NCBI GenBank assembly: GCA_949152475.1
Contig: OX424559.1
Span: forward strand, 18,631,809 to 18,695,808
Length of the DNA stretch: 64,000 bases
Source of the DNA: Terebella lapidaria
Lineage: Eukaryota; Annelida; Polychaeta; Terebellida; Terebellidae
Reading direction: 5' to 3'
Part shown: piece after piece, positions 13,322 through 26,111 of the stretch
Numbering within the stretch: position 1 is the stretch's first letter
Layout of the letters: every line of letters starts with the position of its first letter
Notes under the pieces: model-generated
The model's input: only the letters and a program-made list of their open reading frames with translations
The model's database searches: none
What the model was told of the DNA's origin: nothing
Translations under genes and position numbers: made by a program

Positions 13322-13849
13322 GGATACTTGACTGACGGGCCCAGGGGCCTCTGTGGGTAGAGATTGGTGGATCTCGGACTATGACTGTGGGAGGACACGG
13401 ATACTTGACTGACGGGCCCAGGGGCCTTTGTGGGTAGGGATTGGTGGATCTCGTACTGGGTCCGTGGGAGGACACGGATACTTGACTGACGGGCCCAGGG
13501 GCCTTTGTGGGTAGAGATTGGTGGATCTCGTACTGGGTCCGTGGGAGGACACGGATATTTGACTGACGGGCCAGGGACCTCTGTGGGTAGGGATTGGTGG
13601 ATCTCGTACTGGGACCGTGGGAGGACATGGATACTTGACTGACGGGCCCAGGGGCCTCTGTGGGTAGGGATTGGTGGATCTCGGACTGGGACAGTGGGAG
13701 GACACAGATACTTGACTGACGGGCTCAGGGACCTCTGTGGGTAGGGATTGGTGGATCTCGGACTGGGACTGTGGGAGGACACGGATACTTGACTGACGGG
13801 CCAGGGGCCTCTGTGGGTAGAGATTGCTGGATCTCGGACTGGGATTGTG

Positions 13850-13900
13850 GGAGGACACGGATAGGCCCTGTGGGAGGACACTGTGGGAGGACACGGATAC
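13850..13900. repeat. Rearranged satellite unit
   Basis: The regular order is broken. After GGACACGGATA comes GGCCCTGTGGGAGGACACTG, so the GTGGGAGGACAC segment appears three times in quick succession. This is a local rearrangement consistent with slippage or unequal exchange inside the unit. Confidence 0.75.
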
Positions 13901-16900
13901 TTGACTGACGGACCCAGGGGCCTCTGTGGGTAGGGATTGGTGGATCTCGGACTGGGACCATGGGAGGACATGGATACTTAACTGACGTGCCCAGGGGCCT
14001 CTGTGGTAGGGATTGGTGGATCTCGGACTGGGACCGTGGGAGGACACGGATACTTGACTGACGGGCCCAGGGGAGTCTGTGGGTAGGGATTGGTGGATCT
14101 CGGACTGAGACTGTGGGAGGACACGGATACTTGACTGACGGGCCCAGGGGCCTCTGTGGGTAGGGATTGGTGGATCTCGGACTGGGACCGTCGGAGGACA
14201 TGGATACTTGACTGACGAGCACAGGGGCCTCTGTGGGTAGGAATTGGTGGATTTCAGACTGGGACTGTGGGAGGACACGGATACTTGACTGACGGGCCCA
14301 GGGGCCTCTGTGGGTAGGGATTGGTGGATCTCGGACTGGGACCGTGGGAGGACATGGATACTTGACTGACGGCCCAGGGGCCTCTGTGTGTAGGAATTGG
14401 TGGATTTCAGACTGGGACTGTGGGAGGACACGGATACTTGACTTATGGGCCAGGGGCCTCTGTGGGTAGGGATTGGTGGATCTCGGACTGGGACTGTGGG
14501 AGGACACGGATACTTGACTTACGGGCCAGGGGCCTCTGTGGGTAGGGATTGGTGGATCTCGGACTGGGACCGCGGGAGGACACGTATACTTGACTGATGG
14601 CTCAGGGGCCTCTGTGGGTAGGGATTGGTGGATCTCGGACTGGGACTGTGGGAGGACACGGATACTTGACTGACGGGGCCAGGGGCCTCTGTGGGTAGAG
14701 ATTGCTGGATCTCGGACTGGGACTGTGGGAGGACACGGATACTTGACTGACGGGCCCAGGGGCCTCTGTGGGTAGGGATTGGTGGATCTCGGACTGGAAC
14801 CGTGGGAGGACACGGATACTTGACTGACGGCCCAGGGGCCTCTGTGGGTAGGGATTGGTGGATCTCAAACTGGGACCGTGGGAGGACATGGATACTTGAC
14901 TGACGGGCCCAGGGGCCTCTGTGGGTAGGGATTGGTGGATCCTAAACTGGGACTGTGGGAGGACACGGATACTTGACTGACGGGCCCAGGGGCCTCTGTG
15001 GGTAGGGATTGGTGGATCTCGGACTGGGACCATGGGAGGACATGGATACTTAACTGACGGGCCCAGGGGCCTCTGTGGTAGGGATTGGTGGATCTCGGAC
15101 TGGGATCGTGGGAGGACACGGATACTTGACTGACGGGCCCAGGGGCCTCTGTCTGTAGGGATTGGTGGTCTCGGACTGGGACCGTGGGAGGACACGGATG
15201 CTTGACTGACGGGCCCACGGGCCTCTGTGGGTAGGGATTGGTGGATCTCGGACTGGGACCGTGGGAGGACATGGATACTTGACTGACGGGCCGGGGGCCT
15301 CTGTGGGTAGGGATTGGTGGATCTCGGACTGGGACCGTGGGAGGACATGGATACTTGACTGACGGGCCCAGGGGCCTCTGTGGGTAGGGATTGGTGGATC
15401 TCGGACTGGGTCCGTCGGAGGACACGGATACTTGACTGATGGGCCAGGGGCAACTGTGGGTAAGGATTGGAGGATCTCGGACTGGATCCGTGGGAGGACA
15501 CGGATACTTGACTGATGGGCTCAGGGGCCTCTGTGGGTAGGGATTGGTGGATCTCGGACTGGGACCGTGGGAGGACATGGATACTTGACTGATGGGCCCA
15601 GGGGCAACTGTGGGTAGAGATTGGTGGATCTCGGACTGGGACCGTGGGAGGACATGGATACTTGACTGATGGGCCCAGGGGCAACTGTGGGTAGAGATTG
15701 GTGGATCTCGGACTGGGACCGTGGGAGGACATGGATACTTGACTGACGGGCCCAGGGGCCTCTGTGGGTAGGAATTGGTGGATCTCGGACTGGGACCGTG
15801 GGAGGACATGGATACTTGACTGACGGCCCAGAGGCCTCTGTGGGTAGGGATTGGTGGATCTCGGACTGGGACCGTGGGAGGACATGGATACTTGACTGAC
15901 CGGCCCAGGGGCCTCTGTGGGTAGGGATTGGTGGATCTCGGACTGGGACCGTGGGAGGACACGGATACTTGACTGACGGGCCCAGGTGCCTCTGTGGGTA
16001 GGGATTGGTGGATCTCGGACTGGGACCGTGGGAGGAGACGGATACTTGACTGACGGCCCAGGGGCCTCTGTGGGTAGGAATTGGTGGATCTCAAACTGGG
16101 ACCGTGGGAGGACATGGATACTTGACTGACGGGCCCAGGGGCCTCTGTGGGTAGGGATTGGTGGATCCTAAACTGGGACTGTGGGAGGACACGGATACTT
16201 GACTGACGGGCCCAGGGGCCTCTGTGGGTAGGGATTGGTGGATCTCGGACTGGGACCATGGGAGGACATGGATACTTAACTGACGGGCCCAGGGGCCTCT
16301 GTGGTAGGGATTGGTGGATCTCGGACTGGGATCGTGGGAGGACACGGATACTTGACTGACGGGCCCAGGGGCCTCTGTCCGTAGGGATTGGTGGTCTCGG
16401 ACTGGGACCGTGGGAGGACACGGATGCTTGACTGACGGGCCCAGGGGCCTCTGTGGGTAGGGATTGGTGGATCTCGGACTGGGACCGTGGGAGGACATGG
16501 ATACTTGACTGACGGGCCAGGGGCCTCTGTGGGTAGGGATTGGTGGATCTCGGACTGGGACCGTGGGAGGACATGGATACTTGACTGACGGGCCCAGGGG
16601 CCTCTGTGGGTAGGGATTGGTGGATCTCGGACTGGGACTGTGGGAGGACACGGATACTTGACTGACGAGTCCAGGGGCCTCTGTGGGTAGGGATTGGTGG
16701 ATCTCGGACTGGGACTGTGGGAGGACACGGATACTTGACTGACGGGCCCAGGTGCCTCTGTGGGTAGGGATTGGTGGATCTCGGACTGGGACTGTCCTAG
16801 GACACGGATACTTGACTTACGCGCCCAGGGGCCTCTGTGGGTAGGGATTGGTGGATCTCGGACTGGGACCGTGGGAGGACAGGGATACTTGACTGACGGG

Positions 16901-19900
16901 CTCAGGGGCCTCTGTGGGTAGGGATTGGTGGATCTCGGACTGGGACCATGGGAGGACACGGATTCTTGACTGACGGGCCCAGGGGCCTCTGTGGGTAGGG
17001 ATTGGTGGATCTCGGACTATGACCGTGGGAGGACTTGGATACTTGACTGACGGGCCCAGGGGCCTCTGTGGGTAGGGATTGGTGGATCTCGGACTGGGAC
17101 CGTGGGAGGACATGGATACTTGACTGACGGCCCAGGGGCCTCTGTGGGTAGGGATTGGTGGATCTCGGACTGGGACTGTGGGAGGACACGGATACTTGAC
17201 TGACGGGCCCAGGGGCCTCTGTGGGTAGGGATTGGTGTATCTCGGACTGGGACCATGGGAGGACATGGTTACTTAACTGACGGGCCCAGGGGCCTCTGTG
17301 GGTAGGGATTGGTGGATCTCGGACTGGGACCGTGGGAGGACACGGATACTTGACTGACGGCCCAGGGGCCTCTGTGGGTAGGAATTGGTGGATCTCAAAC
17401 TGGGACCGTGGGAGGACATGGATACTTAAATGACGGGCCCAGGGGCCTCAGTGGGTAGGGATTGGTGGATCTCGGACTGGGGCCGTCGGAGGACACGGAT
17501 ACTTGACATACGGGCCCAGGGGCCTCTGTGGGTAGGGATTGGTGGATCTCGGACTGGGACTGTGGGAGGACACGGATACTTGACTGACGGGCCCAGGGGC
17601 CTATGTGGGTAGGGATTGGTGGATCTCGGATTGGGACCGTCGGAGGACACGGATACTTGACTTACGGGCCCAGAGGCCTATGTGGGTAGGGATTGGTGGA
17701 TCTCGGACTGGGACTGTGGGAGGACACGTATACTTGACTGACGGGCCCAGGTGCCTCTGTGGGTAGGGATTGGTGGATCTCAGACTGGGACTGTGGGAGG
17801 ACACGGATACTTGACTGACGGGCCCAGGTGCCTCTGTCTGTAGGGATTGGTGGATCTCGGACTGGGACCGTGGGAGGACACGGATTCTTGACTGACGGGC
17901 CCAGGGGCCTCTGTGGGTAGGGATTGGTGGATCTCGGACTGGGACCGTGGGAGGACATGGATACTTGACTGACGGGCCCAGGGGCCTCAGTGGGTAGGGA
18001 TTGGTGGATCTCGGATGGGACCGTCGGATGACATGGATACTTGACTGACGGGCCCAGGGGTCTCAGTGGGTAGGGATTGGTGGATCTCAGACTGGGACCG
18101 TGGGAGGACACGGATACTTGACTGACTCGCCAGGGACCTCTGTGGGTAGGGATTGGAGGATCTCGGACTGGGACTGTGGGAGGACACGGATACTTGACTG
18201 ACGGGCCCAGGGGCCTCTGTGGATAGAGATTGGTGGATCTCGGACTGGGACCGTGGGAGGACACGGATACTTGACTGACGGGCCAGGGGCCTCTGTGGGT
18301 AGGGATTGGTGGATCTCGGACTGGGACCGTGGGAGGACACGGATACTTGACTGACAGGCCCAGGTGCCTCTGTCGGTACAGATTGGTGGATCTCGGACTG
18401 GGACCGTGGGAGGACACGGATACTTGAATGGCGGGCCCAGGGGCCTCTGTGGGTAGGGATTGGTGGATCTCAGACTGGGACCGTGGGAGGACACGGATAC
18501 TTGACTGACAGGCCCAGGTGCCTCTGTGGGTAGGGATTGGTGGATCTCGGACTGGGACCGTGGGAGGACACGGATACTTGACTGATGGACCCAGGGGCCT
18601 CTGTGGGTAGGGATTGGAGGATCTCGGACTGGGACTGTGGGAGGACACGGATACTTGACTGACGGGCCCAGGGGCCTCTGTGGGTAGGGATTGGTGGATC
18701 TCGGACTGGGACTGTGGGAGGACACGGATACTTGACTGATGGACCCAGGGGCCTCTGTGGGTAGGGATTGGAGGATCTCGGACTGGGACTGTGGGAGGAC
18801 ACGGATACCTGACTGACGGGCCCAGGGGCCTCTGTGGGTAGGGATTTTTGGATCTCGGACTGGGACTGTGGGAGGACACGGATACTTGACTGATGGACCC
18901 AGGGGCCTCTGTGGGTAAGGATTGGAGGATCTCGGACTGGATCCGTGGGAGGACACGGATACTTGAATGACGGGCTCAGGGGCCTCTGTGGGTAGGAATT
19001 GATGGATCTCGGACTGGGACCATGGGAGGACACGGATACTTGACTGATGGGCCAGGGGCAACTGTGGGTAGGGATTGGTGGATCTCGGACTGGGACCGTG
19101 GGAGGACATGGATACTTGACTGACGGGCCCAGGGGCCTCTGTGGGTAGGGATTGGTGGATCACGGACTGGGACCGTGGGAGGACACGGATACTTGACTGA
19201 CGGGCCCAGGTGCCTCTGTGGGTAGGGATTGGTGGATATCGGACTGTCACTGTGGGAGGACACGGATACTTGACTTACGGGCCCAGGTGCCTCTGTGGGT
19301 AGAGATTCGTGGATCTCGGACTGGGACTGTGGGAGGACACGGATACTTGACTGACGGGCCCACGTGCCTCTGTGGGTAGGGATTGGTGGATCTCGGACTG
19401 GGACCGTCGGAGGACATGGATACTTGACTGATGGGCCCAGGGGCCTCTGTGGGTAGGAATTGGTGGATCTCGGACTGGGACCATGGGAGGACACGGATAC
19501 TTGACTGATGAGCCCAGGGGCCTCTGTGGGTAGGGATTGGTGGATCTCGGACTGGGACTGTGGTAGGAAACGGATACTTGACTGACGGGCCCAGGGGCCT
19601 CTGTGGGTAGGGATTGGTGGATCTCAGACTGGGACTGTGGGAGGACACAGATACTTGACTGATGAGCCCAGGGGCCTCTGTGGGTAGGGATTGGTGGATC
19701 TCAGACTGGGACTGTGGGAGGACACGGATACTTGACTGATGGCCCAGGGGCCTCTGTGGGTAGGGACCGGTGGATCTCGGACTGGGACCGTGGGAGGACA
19801 CGGATACTTGATTGACAGACCCAGGGGCCTCTGTTGGTAGGGATTGGTGGATCTCAGACTGGGACTGTAGGAGGACACGGATACTTGACTGACGGACCAA

Positions 19901-21325
19901 GGGGCCTCTGTGGGTAGGGATTGGTGGTTCTCGGACTGGGACTGTGGGAGGACACGGATACTTGACTGATGGACCCAGGGGCCTCTGTGGGTAGGGATTG
20001 GTGGATCTCGGACTGGGACTGTGGGAGGACACAGATACTTGACTGATGGACCCAGGGGCCTCTGTGGGTAGGGATTGGTGGATCTCGGACTGGGACCTTG
20101 GGAGGACACGGATACTTGACTGACGGGGCCAGGGGCCTCTGTGGGTAGGGATTGGTGGATCTCGGACTGAGACTGTGGGAGGACACGGATACTTGACTTA
20201 CGGGCCAGGGGCCTCTGTGGGTAGGGATTGGTGGGTCTCGGACTGGGACCTTGGGAGGACACGGATACTTGACTGACGGGCCCAGGGGCCTCTGTGGGTA
20301 GGGATTGGTGGATCTCGGACTGGGACCGTGGGAGGACACGGATACTTGACTGACGGGCTCAGTGGCCTCTGTGGGTAGGGATTGGTGGATCTCAGACTGG
20401 GACTGTGGGAGGACACAGATACTTGACTGATGGACTCAGGGGCCTCTGTGGGTAGGGATTGGAGGATCTCGGACTGGGACTGTGGGAGGACACGGATACC
20501 TGACTGACGGGCCCAGGGGCCTCTGTGGGTAGGGATTTTAGGATCTCGGACTGGGACTGTGGGAGGACACGGATACTTGACTGATGGACCCAGGGGCCTC
20601 TGTGGGTAAGGATTGGAGGATCTCGGACTGGATCCGTGGGAGGACACGGATACTTGACTGACGGGCTCAGGGGCCTCTGTGGGTAGGGATTGGTGGATCT
20701 CGGACTGGGACCGTGGGAGGACATGGATACTTGACTGATGGGCCCAGGGGCCACTGTGGGTAGGAATTGGTGGATCTCGGACTGGGACCGTGGGAGGACA
20801 TGGATACTTGACTGATGGGCCAGGGGCAACTGTGGGTAGGGATTGGTGGATCTCGGACTGGGACTGTGGGAGGACACGGATACTTGACTTACGGGCCAAG
20901 GGCCTCTGTGGGTAGGGATTGGTGGGTCTCGGACTGGGACCTTGGGAGGACACGGATACTTGACTGACGGGCTCAGTGGCCTCTGTGGGTAGGGATTGGT
21001 GGATCTCGGACTGGGACCGTGGGAGGACACGGATACTTGACTGACGGGCTCAGTGGCCTCTGTGGGTAGGGATTGGTGGATCTCGGACTGGGACCGTGGG
21101 AGGACACGGATACTTGACTGACGGGCCAGGGGCCTCTGTGGGTAGAGATTGGTGGATCTCAGACTGAGACTGTGGGAGGACACGGATACTTGACTGACGG
21201 GCCCAGGGGCCTCTGTGGGTAGGGATTGGTGGATCTCGGACTGGGACCGTGGGAGGACACGGATACTTGACTGACGGGCTCAGTGGCCTCTGTGGGTAGG
21301 GATTGGTGGATCTCAGACTGGGACC

Positions 21326-24100
21326 GTGCGAGGACACGGATACTTGACTGACGGGCCAGGGGCCTCTGTGGGTAGAGATTGGTGGATCTCGGACTGAGAC
21401 TGTGGGAGGACACGGATACTTGACTGACGGGCCCAGGGGCCTCTGTGGATAGGGATTGGTTGATCTCGGACTGGGACCGTGGGAGGACACGGATACTTGA
21501 CTGACGGGCCAGGGGCCTCTGTGGGTAGGGATTGGTGGATCTCATACTGGGTCCGTGGGAGGACACGGATACTTGACTGCCGGGCCAGGGGCCTCTGTGG
21601 GTAGAGATTGGTGGATCTCGGACTGGGACCGTGGGAGGACACGGATACTTGACTGACGGGCCCAGGGGCCTCTGTGGATAGAGATTGGTGGATCTCGGAC
21701 TGGGACCGTGGGAGGACACGGATACTTGACTGACGGGCCCAGGGGCCTCTGTGGGTAGAGATTGGTGGATCTCGGACTGGGACCGTGGGAGGACACGGAT
21801 ACTTGACTGACGGGCCCAGGGGCCTCTGTGGGTAGAGATTGGTGGATCTCGGACTGGGACTGTGGGAGGACACGGATACTTGACTGACGGGCCCAGGGGC
21901 CTCAGTGGGTAAAGATTGGTGGATCTCGGACTGGGACTGTGGGAGGACACGGATACTTGACTGACGGACCAGGGGCCTCTGTGGATAGAGATTGGTGGAT
22001 CTCGGACTGGGATCGTGGGATTTACACGGATACTTGACTGGCGGGCCCAGGGGCCTCTGTGGGTAGGGATTGGTGGATCTCAGACTGGGACCGTGGGAGG
22101 ACACGGATACTTGACTGACGGGCCCAGGGGCCTCTGTGGGTAGGGATTGGTGGATCTCGGACTGGGACCGTGGGAGGACACGGATACTTGACTGACGGGC
22201 TCAGTGGCCTCTGTGGGTAGGGATTGGTGGATCTCAGACTGGGACCGTGCGAGGACACGGATACTTGACTGACAGGCCAGGGGCCTCTGTGGGTAGAGAT
22301 TGGTGGATCTCGGACTGAGACTGTGGGAGGACACGGATACTTGACTGACGGGCCCAGGGGCCTCTGTGGGTAGGGATTGGTTGATCTCGGACTGGGACCG
22401 TGGGAGGACACGGATACTTGACTGACGGGCCAGGGGCCTCTGTGGGTAGAGATTGGTGGATCTCGGACTGAGACTGTGGGAGGACACGGACACTTGACTG
22501 ACGGGCCCAGGGGCCTCTGTGGGTAGGGATTGGTGGATCTCAGACTGGGACCGTGGGAGGACACGGATACTTGACTGACGGGCCCAGGGGCCTCTGTGGG
22601 TAGCGATTGGTGGATCTCGGACTGGGACCGTGGGAGGACACAGATACTTGACTGACGGGCTCAGTGGCCTCTGTGGGTAGGGATTGGTGGATCTCAGACT
22701 GGGACCGTGCGAGGACACGGATACTTGACTGACGGGCCAGGGGCCTCTGTGGGTAGAGATTGGTGGATCTCGGACTGAGACTGTGGGAGGACACGGATAC
22801 TTGACTGACGGGCCCAGGGGCCTCTGTGGGTAGGGATTGGTTGATCTCGGACTGGGACCGTGGGAGGACACGGATACTTGACTGACGGGCCAGGGGCCTC
22901 TGTGGGTAGGGATTGGTGGATCTCAGAATGGGTCCGTGGGAGGACACGGATACTTGACTGCCGGGCAGGGGCCTCTGTGGGTAGAGATTGGTGGATCTCG
23001 GACTGGGACCGTGGGAGGACACGGATACTTGACTGACGGGCCCAGGGGCCTCTGTGGGTAGAGATTGGTGGATCTCGGACTGGGACCGTGGGAGGACACG
23101 GATACTTGACTGACGGGCCCAGGGGCCTCTGTGGGTAGAGATTTGGTGGATCTCGGACTGGGACTGTGGGAGGACACGGATACTTGACTGACGGGCCCAG
23201 GGGCCTCAGTGGGTAGAGATTGGTGGATCTCGGACTGGGACTGTGGGAGGACACGGATACTTGACTGACGGGCCCAGGGGCCTCTGTGGGTAGAGATTTG
23301 GTGGATCTCGGACTGGGACTGTGGGAGGACACGGATACTTGACTGACGGGCCCAGGGGCCTCAGTGGGTAGAGATTGGTGGATCTCGGACTGGGACTGTG
23401 GGAGGACACGGATACTTGACTGACGGACCAGGGGCCTCTGTGGGTAGGGATTGGTGGATCTCAGACTGGGACCGTGGGAGGACACGGATACTTGACTGAC
23501 GGGCCCAGGGGCCTCTGTGGGTAGGGATTGGTGGATCTCGGACTGGGACCGTGGGAGGACACAGACACTTGACTGACGGGCTCAGTGGCCTCTGTGGGTA
23601 GGGATTGGTGGATCTCAGACTGGGACCGTGCGAGGACACGGATACTTGACTGACGGGCCAGGGGCCTCTGTGGGTAGAGATTGGTGGATCTCGGACTGAG
23701 ACTGTGGGAGGACACGGATACTTGACTGACGGGCCCAGGGGCCTCTGTGGGTAGGGATTGGTTGATCTCGGACTGGGACCGTGGGAGGACACGGATACTT
23801 GACTGACGGCCCAGGGGCCTCTGTGGGTAGGGATTGGTGGATCTCAGACTGGGTCCGTGGGAGGACACGGATACTTGACTGCCGGGCCAGGGGCCTCTGT
23901 GGGTAGAGATTGGTGGATCTCGGACTGGGACCGTGGGAGGACACGGATACTTGACTGACGGGCCCAGGGGCCTCTGTGGGTAGAGATTGGTGGATCTCGG
24001 ACTGGGACCGTGGGAGGACACGGATACTTGACTGACGGGCCCAGGGGCCTCTGTGGGTAGAGATTGGTGGATCTCGGACTGGGACCGTGGGAGGACACGG
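21326..24100. repeat. Higher-order repeats, periods about 460, 921 and 1381 bp
   Basis: The rare variant GACCGTGCGAGGAC occurs at about 21326, 22247, 22707 and 23628, with spacings of 921, 460 and 921 bp. These equal 12, 6 and 12 basic units. Neighbouring markers (GGCTCAGTGGCC before it, GACTGAGACTGTGG and GGTTGATCTCGG after it) recur in the same order, so six-unit and twelve-unit blocks were copied as a whole. The same block recurs once more near 28880 and again near 37741. Confidence 0.85.
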
Positions 24101-25328
24101 ATACTTGACTGACGGGCCCAGGGGCCTCTGTGGGTAGGGATTGGTGGATCTCGGACTGGGACTGTGGGAGGACACGGATACTTGACTGACGGGCTCAGGG
24201 GCCTCTGTGGGTAGGGATTGGTGGATCTCGGACTGGGACCGTGGGGGGACACGGATACTTGACTGACGGGCCAGGGGCCTCTGTGGGTAGAGATTGCTGG
24301 ATCTCGGACTTGGACTGTGGGAGGACACGGATACTTGACTGACGGGCCCAGGGACCTCTGTGGGTAGAGATTGGTGGATCTCGGACTGGGACTGTGGCAG
24401 GACACGGATACTTGACTGGCGGGCCAGGGGCCTCTGTGGGTAGGGATTGGTGGATCTCAGACTGGGACCGTGGGAGGACACGGATACTTGACTGACGGCC
24501 CAGGGGCCTCTGTGGGTAGGGATTGGTGGACCTCGGACTGGGACTATGGGAGGACACGGATACTTGACTGACGGGCCCAGGGGCCTCTGTGGGTAGGGAT
24601 TGGTGGATCTCGGACTGGGACTGTGGGAGGACACGGATACTTGACTGACGGGCCAGGGGCCTCTGTGGGTAGGGATTGGTGGGTCTCGGACTGGGACCGT
24701 GGGAAGACATGGATACTTGACTGACGGGCCCAGGGGCCTCTGTGGGTAGGGATTGGTGGATCTCGGACTGGGACTGTGGGAGGACACGGATACTTGACTG
24801 GCGGGCCAAGGGCCTCTGTGGGTAGAGATTGGTGGATCTCGGACTGGGACTGTGGGAGGACACGGATACTTGACTGGCGGGCCAGGGGCCTCTGTGGGTA
24901 GGGATTGGTGGATCTCAGACTGGGACCGTGGGAGGACACGGATACTTGACTGACGGCCCAGGGGCCTCTGTGGGTAGGGATTGGTGGATCTCGGACTGGG
25001 ACTGTGGGAGGACACGGATACTTGACTGACGGGCCAGGGGCCTCTGTGGGTAGGGATTGGTGGATCTCGGACTGGGACTGTGGGAGGACACGGATACTTG
25101 ACTGGCGGGCCAGGGGCCTCTGTGGGTAGGGATTGGTGGATCTCGGACTGGGACTGTGGGACGACACGGATACTTGACTGACGGCCCAGGGGCCTCTGTG
25201 GGTAGGGATTGGTGGATCTCGGACTGGGACTGTGGGAGGACACGGATACTTGACTGACGGGCCAGGGGCTTCTGTGGGTAGGGATTGGTGGATCTCGGAC
25301 TGGGACTGTGGGAGGACACGGATACTTG

Positions 25329-25380
25329 ACTGACGGGCCAGGGGCCTCTGTGGGTAGGACTGTGGGAGGACACGGATACT
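25329..25380. repeat. Truncated satellite unit
   Basis: One unit reads GGGTAGGACTGTGGGAGG. It lacks the middle of the unit (the ATTGGTGGATCTCGGACTGG segment), so the GTAGG and ACTGTGGG blocks are joined directly. This is an internal deletion of one unit, useful as a unique landmark in the array. Confidence 0.8.
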
Positions 25381-26111
25381 TGACTGACGGGCCCAGGGGC
25401 CTCTGTGGGTAGAGATTGGTGGATCTCGGACTGGGACTGTGGGAGGACACGGATACTTGACTGATGGGCCAGGGGCCTCTGTGGGTAGGGATTGGTGGAT
25501 CTCGGACTGGGACCATCGGAGGACACGGATACTTGACTGACGGGCCCAGGGGCCTCTGTGGGTAGGGATTGGTGGATCTCGGACTGGGACCGTGGGAGGA
25601 CATGGATACTTGACTGACGGGCCCAGGGGCCTCTGTGGGTAGGGATTGGTGGATCTCGGACTGGGACTGTGGGAGGACACGATACTTGACTGGCGGGCCA
25701 AGGGCCTCTGTGGGTAGGGATTGGTGGGTCTCGGACTGGGACCGTGGGAGGACACGGATACTTGACTGACGGGCCCAGGGGCCTCTGTGAGTAGAGATTG
25801 GTGGATCTCAGACTGGGACCGTGGGAGGACACGGATACTTGACTGAGGGCCCAGGGGCCTCTGTGAGTAGAGATTGGTGGATCTCGGACTATGACCGTGG
25901 GAGGACAAGGATACTTGACTGACGGCCCAGGGGCCTCTGTGGGTAGGGATTGGTGGATCTCGGACTGGGACCGTGGGAGGATATGGATACTTGACTGACG
26001 GCCCATGGGCCTCTGTGGGTAGGGATTGGTGGATCTCGGACTGGGACTGTGGGAGGACATGGATACTTGACTGACGGCCCAGGGGCCTCTGTGGGTAGGG
26101 ATTGGTGGATC

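Noticed and set aside
11742..13628. Long minus-strand ORFs across the satellite (for example 628, 717, 737 and 1408 codons) as proline-rich repeat proteins
   Set aside because: All three minus frames are open because the unit lacks stops. Unit lengths of 76 and 77 shift the frame, the same peptides appear in every frame, and many starts and stops lie at CpG-decay positions. No splice sites, promoter or poly(A) context mark a gene.
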